DNA from: an uncultured Ruaniaceae bacterium | GTDB taxonomy: Bacteria; Actinomycetota; Actinomycetes; Actinomycetales; Beutenbergiaceae | Direction of reading: 5' to 3' | DNA: 19,427 nt | Assembly: GCA_938004115.1 (NCBI GenBank) | Contig: CALKWS010000188.1 | Location: forward strand, 1-19,427 | In this document: one piece after another, positions 13,808-19,427 of the stretch | Position numbering within the stretch: position 1 is the first letter of the stretch | How the letters are laid out: each line of letters starts with the position of its first letter | Program-made: the position numbers and the translations under genes | The notes under the pieces: model-generated | Seen by the model: only the letters and a program-made list of their open reading frames with translations | Told to the model about the DNA's origin: nothing | The model's database searches: none

Positions 13808-14992
13808 CTAGCGCGCCATCTCGGCCAGCCGGTCGTTGAGCAGGCGGCCGATCGGGATCGCCGACGTCGCCGCCGGGGACGGGGCATTGCACACGTGCAG
13901 TTGCCGGGCGGTGCGGCGCAGCAGGAAATCGTCCACCGGGGAACCGTCGCGCAGCAGTGCCTGGGCGCGGATACCCGCCGGGTGTGGCAGTAGTTCCTCC
14001 CGTTCGATGCCCGGGCAGTAGCGGCGCACCAGGTCCAGGTACCGCCGCCGGGACAGGGAGTTGGCCATCTCGGTGATCCCGGTGCGTGCGTGCCTGGCTG
14101 CGAATCGCCACATCCCGGGGAAGGTCAGGTAACTGGCCACGTCCCGGGGGCGGACCGCGCCGCGCCGGTAGCCCTCGCGGGCGAAGCCGAGTACCGCGTT
14201 GGGGCCCACCGTGACCCGGCCGTCGATGGTGGGGCTCAGGTGGATGCCCAGGAACGGCAGCCCCGGGTCCGGCACCGGGTAGATCAGGTGGTTCACCAGC
14301 CCCGAGCGCCGGGCCGGCAACTGGTAGTACTCCCCGCGGAAGGGCACGATCCGGAAATCCACCTCCAGTCCGCCCATCCGGGCCACCCGGTCGGCCTGCA
14401 ACCCGGCGCAGCCCACCAGGTGCGTGCTGCGGTACTCGCCGTGCTCGGTGCTGACCACCACGCCGTCGGGCCGTTCGGCGATCTCCCAGACGGTGGCGCC
14501 GGTGATGATCCGCCCGCCCAGGTCGGTGACCTGCTGTGCCATGGCGCGGGCGATCCGGTGGAAGTCGGTGATTCCGGTGGTGGGCGACAGCAACGCGCCC
14601 AGGCCGCGGACGTGGGGTTCCAGGTGCCGGAGTTCACCGGCCTCGATCCGGCGCAGGTCCAACCCGTTGGCCGCGGCACGGGCGGCCAGGTGGTCCATCC
14701 GGTCAAGTTCTGCCGCGCTGGTGGCCACCACGAGTTTGCCGATGCTGCGGTAGGAGACGCCGTGCTCGTCGCAGAACTCCTTGGTCTGCCGCTCCCCCGC
14801 GCGGCACAGCCGGGCCTTGAGGGATCCGGGGGCGTAGTAGATCCCGGCGTGGATCACCCCGGAGTTGTGCCCCGTCTGGGCGGTGGCCACCTCGGCGGCC
14901 TTGTCCAGCACGACGACGTCGGAGCCCGGGTGGCGTAGCAACGCTTCCCGGGCGGTGGCCAGGCCGACGATGCCGGCGCCGATGACGATCAT
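13808..14992 (-). CDS. lhgO: L-2-hydroxyglutarate oxidase/dehydrogenase LhgO
   Basis: A 394-residue FAD-dependent enzyme of the DAO fold that oxidises L-2-hydroxyglutarate to 2-oxoglutarate, passing electrons to quinone (E. coli LhgO) or oxygen. The FAD dinucleotide motif is VIGAGIVGLATA (3-14). The family block TGHNSGVIHAGIYY (40-53), FRGEYYQLP, NHLIYPVPDP, GPNAVLGFAREGY and the C-terminal CNAPSPAATSAIPIG closely follow E. coli LhgO as I recall it, so the assignment is firm. No signal peptide or membrane helix is seen; membrane contact would be peripheral. The ATG at 14992 is the only start that keeps the FAD motif; no clear ribosome site precedes it, and the upstream dehydrogenase gene ends 25 bp before, suggesting coupling. 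No csiD or other glutarate gene is nearby, so the source of L-2-hydroxyglutarate is open. Confidence 0.93.
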   Translation of the reverse strand: MIVIGAGIVGLATAREALLRHPGSDVVVLDKAAEVATAQTGHNSGVIHAGIYYAPGSLKARLCRAGERQTKEFCDEHGVSYRSIGKLVVATSAAELDRMDHLAARAAANGLDLRRIEAGELRHLEPHVRGLGALLSPTTGITDFHRIARAMAQQVTDLGGRIITGATVWEIAERPDGVVVSTEHGEYRSTHLVGCAGLQADRVARMGGLEVDFRIVPFRGEYYQLPARRSGLVNHLIYPVPDPGLPFLGIHLSPTIDGRVTVGPNAVLGFAREGYRRGAVRPRDVASYLTFPGMWRFAARHARTGITEMANSLSRRRYLDLVRRYCPGIEREELLPHPAGIRAQALLRDGSPVDDFLLRRTARQLHVCNAPSPAATSAIPIGRLLNDRLAEMAR

Positions 14993-15017
14993 CGTGGTGC
15001 CCGGGGGGACCGGTGGT

Positions 15018-16481
15018 CTACCGGCCGTCGATCATCTGGGGCAGGCCCAGGGGGTTCGCGTCCTGCAGTTCGGCCGGCAGGAGGTGCTGGGGCAGGTTCT
15101 GGAAGGCCACCGGGCGCAGGAACCGGGTGATCGCCGCGGTACCCACCGAGGTGGAGGTCACCGCGGTGGTGGCCGGGTAGGGCCCGCCGTGCTGCTGGGC
15201 GTAGGTCACCGACACCCCGGTGGGCCACTGGTTCCACAGCACCCGACCGGCGATCTGGGTGAGCACCGTCAACAACTCCCCCACCGGGCAGTCCTGCTCC
15301 CCGAAGATCCCTGCGGCGAGCTGGCCGGCATAGGTCCCGGCCACCTGCACCGCTTGGTCCAGGTCGGTGTACTCCACCACCAGGGACGCGGGACCGAACA
15401 CCTCCCCCTGCAATGCCGCGGGGTCGGTCAACATCGCCTCGGCCGTGGTGGCCATGACCACCGGCCCGGGTCCCTGGTCACTGTCGGGCCCGCTGGCCAC
15501 CACCTGCACCTCCGGGTGGTCGCGCAGGTCCCCCACCGCGGTGAGGAACCCCTCGGCGATGCGCCGGTTCAACATGCCGTGCACCCCGCCCAGCCCCGCC
15601 CGGGTGATCGCCTCGATCAGGCCCGAACCGGCCGGGACGAACAACGTGCCGGGCTTGGTGCAGAACTGCCCGGCGCCCAGGGTGAAGGACTCGATGAATC
15701 CTGCGGCGATCTCCTCCGCCCGTGCTTGCGCGGCGGCCGGGGTGACGAACACCGGGTTGTTCGACCCCATCTCGCCGTAGAACGGGATCGGCTCCGGGCG
15801 GCCGTGGGCCAGATCGAACAACGCCCGGCCCCCGCTGATCGACCCGGTGAAGCCCGCCGCACGGACGCGCCGGTCCTGCACCGCGGCCACCCCGGCCTCC
15901 TGGCCGTAGATCACCGCGAACACCCCCGCCGGAGCCCCGGCCCGGCGCAGCGCCTCGATGACGATATCCCCGGTCAGCCGGGACAGTTCCGGATGCCCCG
16001 GATGGGCCTTGACCACCACCGGGTTGCCGCCCGCCAACGCCGAGGCGCTATCCCCGCCGGCCACGGAGAACGCGAACGGGAAGTTGCTGGCCGCGAACAC
16101 CAGCACCGGTCCCATCGGGCGCAGGTACCGCCGCAGATCCGGCCGCGGGGCACCCATCGGCCAGTCCGGGTCGGCACGGTCGATCCGCACATCCAGGTAC
16201 CGCCCATCACGCAGCACCTCGGCGAACAGGCGCAGTTGGAACACCGTGCGCCGAAGTTCACCCTCCAGGCGGCCCTGCGGCAGGCTCGTCTCCCGCATCG
16301 CCACCGGCACCAACTCACCACCGGCCCCCTCCAACGCATCGGCCACCGCCTCCAGCGCCGCGGCCCGATCCTCAGCCGGCATCAGCCCCCACGCCCCCGC
16401 AGCCCCGGCCGCAGCACCCAGCACCCGATCCAGTTCCGCATGATCGGTGGTGCTCCGGTAGTTCGCCACGGGACTCATCAT
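15018..16481 (-). CDS. Aldehyde dehydrogenase, 2-oxoglutarate semialdehyde dehydrogenase-like
   Basis: A 487-residue NAD(P)-dependent aldehyde dehydrogenase of the KGSADH-like branch. It would oxidise 2,5-dioxopentanoate to 2-oxoglutarate, the last step of oxidative pentose, hexarate and hydroxyproline pathways. Landmarks are ASNFPFAFSVAGGD (131-144, with Asn133), FTGS (211-214), EMGSNNPVF (237-245, general base Glu237) and GQFCTKPG (271-278, nucleophile Cys274). NFPFAFSVAGGDSASALAGGNPVVVKAHPGHP is characteristic of this branch rather than of betaine or succinate semialdehyde dehydrogenases. GAGGAG lies three bases before ATG 16481 and six before ATG 16478; either may be used. It is upstream of and co-directional with lhgO, with 25 bp between them, so the two form an operon. 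No dehydratase for making the semialdehyde is in the window, so its real substrate remains unproven. Confidence 0.85.
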   Translation of the reverse strand: MMSPVANYRSTTDHAELDRVLGAAAGAAGAWGLMPAEDRAAALEAVADALEGAGGELVPVAMRETSLPQGRLEGELRRTVFQLRLFAEVLRDGRYLDVRIDRADPDWPMGAPRPDLRRYLRPMGPVLVFAASNFPFAFSVAGGDSASALAGGNPVVVKAHPGHPELSRLTGDIVIEALRRAGAPAGVFAVIYGQEAGVAAVQDRRVRAAGFTGSISGGRALFDLAHGRPEPIPFYGEMGSNNPVFVTPAAAQARAEEIAAGFIESFTLGAGQFCTKPGTLFVPAGSGLIEAITRAGLGGVHGMLNRRIAEGFLTAVGDLRDHPEVQVVASGPDSDQGPGPVVMATTAEAMLTDPAALQGEVFGPASLVVEYTDLDQAVQVAGTYAGQLAAGIFGEQDCPVGELLTVLTQIAGRVLWNQWPTGVSVTYAQQHGGPYPATTAVTSTSVGTAAITRFLRPVAFQNLPQHLLPAELQDANPLGLPQMIDGR

Positions 16482-16679
16482 CTACTCCTCAAGGACGGGG
16501 GCGGTCTGACCTACGGTTGCGCGGACACCGTCCCGCCCCGTTCCACCCGAACCAACGGCTCACACCGGTCACGGCGGTAATCGGCACGCCCGACGGCGGG
16601 CGGCACAGGTGGCGAGTCAGGCATCGTGGAGGGCGGGTTCGGTCGGGTCACACAGGTTGTGGGTAGCCTACCCGCATCC
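16482..16679. other. 198-bp intergenic region upstream of the aldehyde dehydrogenase gene
   Basis: This lies between the hydrolase stop at 16680 and the dehydrogenase start. On the minus strand an ATG at 16624 opens a 37-codon frame ending at 16511, rich in Pro, Arg and Val; no ribosome site or family is recognised. The 13-bp palindrome at 16661-16673 contains TAGGCT on the minus strand, a possible -10 box, but no -35 match is seen. It probably holds the promoter of the dehydrogenase-lhgO operon. Confidence 0.35.
16661..16673. promoter_or_regulatory. Perfect 13-bp palindrome GGGTAG-C-CTACCC
   Basis: GGGTAG and CTACCC are exact inverted arms around one central base, seven bases after the hydrolase stop codon. 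A one-base loop cannot form a terminator hairpin, so a protein-binding site for the downstream dehydrogenase-lhgO operon is more likely. The regulator is unknown; the LacI-type core AANCGNTT is absent here. Confidence 0.35.
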
Positions 16680-17990
16680 TCACCAGCGCTCCCCGCCACG
16701 GTCGCGCACCAGGTCGCGCAGGTAACCGAAGGTGCCGTCGGCGGTGATGCCGTCGTGTTCGTACTCGTTGGTGACCCAGTACTGGGAGTTGCCGACCTTG
16801 GCCAGGGTGTCCAGTTGGAGGTGGGCATCGACGTACATGTCGTCGTAGTAGACGGCGGCCGCCACGGGTACGTCGTTGTCGGCCAGTCGGTCCGCGTCGT
16901 ACAGCGGCGGCCAGGTCCGCCGCTCGGCCAGTTCGGACACCGCCGGGGCGAAGCCGCGCAGCGCCCGGATCTCCTGGAACATCCAGGGGAAGGCCATCTC
17001 CCCGGTGAACAGCAGCGGGCGGCGGTCCTCGGCGAACTGCGGGCGGCGGTCGCGCTCTCGTTGGGCGGCCCAACTCGTGGGGCCGCTGGCCTCGTCGGCG
17101 TAGATGGATTCCTGCAGCGTCCAGTACAACGGGTTCGCGGCCGACGACGTGCGCATCTGAACCTGTTCCAGGAACCCGGCGGACAGGCGGCCCGGCCGGG
17201 CGAACGCGGTCTCGAGCAACCAGTGCAGCCGTTCGTGGCCGGGTTTCATGCCCAGGTCCCGGCCGAGGGTCTGGAACCGCCGGACGGTGAGGCGGTCCCC
17301 GTCGGGCAGGCGCACGTCGTGGGCCGCCAGGTGGTCGGCGATCTGCGCCACGGCGTCCCGGTCCTGGGGGTAGCGGCGGTAGAACTCGGCCGTCTTGTGC
17401 TCCACCCGGGTGAAGGTGCGCCGGTATACCTCCGCGGCGCTCGGCGGCACCCCGGGCACCCCGCCGAAGATGTAACTGGCTGCGAGCGCCTCCGGGTACC
17501 GCGACAGGTAGGCCAACGTGATCCACCCGCCGAAGCTCTGCCCGATCGTGACCCACCTGCGCCCGCCGTATACGCGCCGGCGCACGTGTTCCAGGTCCGC
17601 CACGATGGAGTCGGCGCGGAACCTGGCGAGGAAGTCCGCCCCCGCCGCGCCGCTACCCCGGGCGGCTACGTCGTCGGCCTCGATCGGCGTGCTCCGGCCG
17701 GTGCCGCGCTGGTCCACCAACACCACGCGGTAGTGCTCCAGCGCCTCACCCAGCCACCCGCCGGCACCGGTCAGGGGCCTGGGGTTGGCACCGCCGGGGC
17801 CGCCCTGCAGGTAGGTGGCCAGCGGTAGGTCCGCGTCGCGGCGGTCCGGGTGGACCAGTTCCCGGACGAACAAGTCCAGCGATTCGCCGTCGGGGTCGGT
17901 CCAGTCCAGCGGTGCCTGGAGGGTGTACTCACTCACCCACATGCCGGGCATGGCGTAGGTCCGCTGCGGGGTCAACGGGGTCTGGGCCAT
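16680..17990 (-). CDS. Alpha/beta hydrolase, proline iminopeptidase-like (peptidase S33)
   Basis: A 436-residue cytoplasmic alpha/beta hydrolase with the layout of large S33 proline iminopeptidases, which remove N-terminal proline from peptides. QGGPGG (62-67) is the oxyanion-hole motif, DQRGTGRS (93-100) the family block and GQSFGGW (150-156) the nucleophile elbow with Ser152. Asp383 or Asp384 in YYDDMYVD and His412 in NEYEHDG complete the likely triad. The long insert between about 185 and 370 is the cap domain. The ATG at 17990 is chosen because it starts right at the family N-terminus and AGGAT lies seven bases upstream; the frame continues to 18341 but only across the neighbouring oxidoreductase gene. 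That gene ends 56 bp upstream on the same strand, so they may share a transcript. Substrate could also be a non-peptide amide or ester. Confidence 0.88.
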   Translation of the reverse strand: MAQTPLTPQRTYAMPGMWVSEYTLQAPLDWTDPDGESLDLFVRELVHPDRRDADLPLATYLQGGPGGANPRPLTGAGGWLGEALEHYRVVLVDQRGTGRSTPIEADDVAARGSGAAGADFLARFRADSIVADLEHVRRRVYGGRRWVTIGQSFGGWITLAYLSRYPEALAASYIFGGVPGVPPSAAEVYRRTFTRVEHKTAEFYRRYPQDRDAVAQIADHLAAHDVRLPDGDRLTVRRFQTLGRDLGMKPGHERLHWLLETAFARPGRLSAGFLEQVQMRTSSAANPLYWTLQESIYADEASGPTSWAAQRERDRRPQFAEDRRPLLFTGEMAFPWMFQEIRALRGFAPAVSELAERRTWPPLYDADRLADNDVPVAAAVYYDDMYVDAHLQLDTLAKVGNSQYWVTNEYEHDGITADGTFGYLRDLVRDRGGERW

Positions 17991-18046
17991 GGGGGCATCC
18001 TGCCGCAGATGTGCCCGGACGCAAGGGGCTTGCGGTGGGCGCGGGG

Positions 18047-19135
18047 CTAGGCTCCCGGGCGGGGCACCAGGTCCGCGGCTTGCATCTGTGCGCGCACGGC
18101 CAGTTCGGCGGCCTTGAACGCGTGCTCCTGGGTCATCGCGTTCTCGGTGCGTTCCAGGCAGTCCAGGATGAGTTCCCCGAAGAACGGGTAGCCCACCTTG
18201 CCGTTGACGTGGAAGTGCTGCTCGCCTTCGCCGTTGGCGAGGAACACATGGTCGGGACCGTCGGAGGTGGCGATGTTCATGTACTTGCGCTGCTCGATGA
18301 AACCCTCGGTGCCCAGGATGAACATCCGCCCGTCGCCCCACATCTGCAGGCCGTCCGGGGTGAACCAGTCGCAGCGGAAGTACCCGCTGGCGCCGGTGTT
18401 GGTCACCAGCATCGCCTCGCCGAAGTCATCCAGTTGGGGGTGCTCGGGGTTGTTGTAGTTGGCGATCTGGCTGCGTACCACCTCGGCGTCGGTGGAGCCG
18501 GTGTAGTGCAGGATCTGGTCGATCTGGTGGGAGCCGATGTCGGTGAGGATGCCGCCGTACTTCTCCCGCTGGAAGAACCACTCCGGACGGGACTCGACGC
18601 TCAAGCGGTGCGGGCCCATGCCCAGCACCTGCACCACCTTGCCGATCGCACCGGCCTCGATGAGTTGGCCCGCGAACACCGAGGCCTCCACGTGCAACCG
18701 TTCGGAGTAGTACACCGCGTACTTGCGCCCGGTGGCAGCCACCGCCTGTTTGGCCGCATCGAGCTGGTCCAGGGTGGTCAGCGGCGCCTTGTCGGTGAAG
18801 TAGTCCTTGCCCGCGTTCATCACCCGGATGCCCAGCGGGGCCCGCTCGGAGGTGACGGCCGCCCCGGCGACCAGGTGCACCTCGTCGTCGGCCAGCACCT
18901 CCTCCTCGCTGCGGGCCACCTGCACCTGCGGGAAGCGTTCCCGGAAGGCCTCGACCTTGGCCGGATCCGGGTCATAGACCCACTTCAGTTCGGCTCCGGC
19001 GCCGATGAGTCCCTCGCACATACCGTAGATGTGGCCGTGGTCCAGACTGACCGCGGCGATGGTGAACTCCCCCCGCTGTACGACCGGTGCGGGCATCGGC
19101 TGGGGGGCGTAGGTGGCCCCGTCGGTTGCGCTCAT
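18047..19135 (-). CDS. Gfo/Idh/MocA-family oxidoreductase
   Basis: A 362-residue NAD(P)-dependent oxidoreductase, usually acting on sugars, inositols or their derivatives. The N-terminal Rossmann domain begins at FTIAAVSLDHGHIYGMCEGLIGAGAE-like sequence (24-49), where the classic GxGxxG is replaced by a Ser-Leu-Asp-His-Gly-His run, as in some divergent members. DKAPL (115-119) takes the place of the EKP motif, with Lys116 as the likely catalytic lysine. The C-terminal domain carries REKYGGILTDIGSHQIDQIL (190-209), with His203 in the usual catalytic position. Start ATG 19135 is chosen because AGGAAGGAT lies just upstream; an upstream start at 19177 adds 14 residues. No sugar transporter or other sugar gene is adjacent, so the substrate is unknown. 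The following gene is an S33 hydrolase 56 bp downstream. Confidence 0.9.
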   Translation of the reverse strand: MSATDGATYAPQPMPAPVVQRGEFTIAAVSLDHGHIYGMCEGLIGAGAELKWVYDPDPAKVEAFRERFPQVQVARSEEEVLADDEVHLVAGAAVTSERAPLGIRVMNAGKDYFTDKAPLTTLDQLDAAKQAVAATGRKYAVYYSERLHVEASVFAGQLIEAGAIGKVVQVLGMGPHRLSVESRPEWFFQREKYGGILTDIGSHQIDQILHYTGSTDAEVVRSQIANYNNPEHPQLDDFGEAMLVTNTGASGYFRCDWFTPDGLQMWGDGRMFILGTEGFIEQRKYMNIATSDGPDHVFLANGEGEQHFHVNGKVGYPFFGELILDCLERTENAMTQEHAFKAAELAVRAQMQAADLVPRPGA

Positions 19136-19427
19136 CTTATCCTTCCTAGGCCGTCCGGCGGCGGTCGAGCCGGACACCGAACCAGCCTATCCGCCGTGGT
19201 CGCGGACCTGGGTCGGCGGGCCGTCGGTGCACGATTGTCTGCTGGGCGCGGCGGGGCGCGCACATTCGCCCGGGCCGGTCGGGGCCGTGGTGCCGGGGCC
19301 GGTCGGGGCCGTGGTGCCGGGGCCGGTCGGGGCCGCAATGGCTGCATGGTTTCGCGCGCCGACACCCAAGGGGACATCAGTCGACCCTCCACGCCACAAA
19401 CACCGACCAACCACCCCCTCGACCACC
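19136..19427. other. Intergenic right end of the window
   Basis: No convincing gene is seen. Open frames on the minus strand cross it, but their protein is a Pro/Arg/Ala or Pro-Thr-Gly repeat produced by the 24-bp DNA repeat. TAGGCT on the minus strand (19184-19189) may be the -10 box of the oxidoreductase gene, with no clear -35. Confidence 0.35.
19273..19335 (+). repeat. 24-bp tandem repeat, about 2.6 copies
   Basis: The unit beginning GGCCGGTCGGGGCCGTGG starts at 19273, 19297 and 19321, an exact 24-bp period. The first two copies are complete; the third breaks off after 15 bases. The period is divisible by three, so any frame across it stays open, which explains the proline-rich translations. 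It is too short and without spacers to be a CRISPR array. It lies about 140 bp upstream of the oxidoreductase start. Confidence 0.8.

Noticed and set aside
14865..16580. 571-codon open frame on the plus strand
   Set aside because: It is antisense to lhgO and the aldehyde dehydrogenase, which have complete motifs. Its His/Arg/Gly/Pro-rich protein is typical of antisense frames in GC-rich DNA.
16511..16624. 37-codon minus-strand frame between the hydrolase and dehydrogenase genes
   Set aside because: No ribosome site, no hydrophobic or domain pattern and no known family; kept only as a note on the intergenic region.
18000..18341. N-terminal extension of the S33 hydrolase
   Set aside because: It would overlap the oxidoreductase gene on the same strand in another frame; the ATG at 17990 starts exactly at the family N-terminus.
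19273..19335. Possible CRISPR array
   Set aside because: Repeats are directly tandem without spacers and no cas gene is present.
19132..19426. Proline-rich minus-strand frames at the right end
   Set aside because: Their repeats (PAPAPRPR, PTGPGTTA) come from the 24-bp DNA repeat, and they run into the start of the oxidoreductase gene. A real gene extending from the right cannot be excluded.

Overview
The window is about two-thirds GC, with G or C in most third codon positions, GTG and TTG starts beside ATG, purine-rich ribosome binding sites and GntR/LacI-type regulators. This points to a high-GC Actinomycetota chromosome, probably a soil or environmental Micrococcales-like organism. That placement is inferred from composition and gene content; no marker gene fixes the genus. 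No rRNA, tRNA, CRISPR array, insertion sequence or phage gene was seen.

Left part (1-3542), all on the minus strand, transcribed right to left: a prolidase-like amidohydrolase, a class I methyltransferase, a HAD-superfamily hydrolase, aspartate 1-decarboxylase (panD), and the first 40 codons of a secreted or membrane-anchored protein that runs off the left edge. Two short-repeat regions lie between these genes. One is a set of GTTCA/GTGCA pentamers at 10-12 bp spacing upstream of the secreted gene. The other is three copies of a 15-bp repeat upstream of panD.

Centre (3543-6183): a 489-bp divergent intergenic region, then a Dur3-like sodium:solute symporter and a 43-residue single-helix protein that is probably its small accessory subunit.

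Centre (6184-10451), plus strand: a compact catabolic operon of a KdgT-type permease, a DUF1537 four-carbon acid sugar kinase, a catabolic PdxA2-type dehydrogenase and a UTRA-domain GntR regulator. Uptake, phosphorylation at C4 and oxidation/decarboxylation would turn D-threonate (or D-erythronate) into dihydroxyacetone phosphate. A sigma-70-like promoter and an 18-bp palindrome with the GGT-N4-ACC core of HutC-type operators precede it. Its codon use is visibly less GC-biased than that of its neighbours.

Right-centre (10467-16481): a LacI regulator diverges from a Nit1/Nit2-type amidase and an MHS-family transporter, with a LacI-type operator between them. Converging on these are an L-2-hydroxyglutarate oxidase (lhgO) and a 2-oxoglutarate-semialdehyde dehydrogenase-like enzyme. 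All three enzymes could produce 2-oxoglutarate, so this may be a funnel for C5 substrates; that is an inference.

Right end (16680-19427), minus strand: a Gfo/Idh/MocA oxidoreductase followed by a proline-iminopeptidase-like hydrolase. A 24-bp tandem repeat lies upstream of the oxidoreductase.
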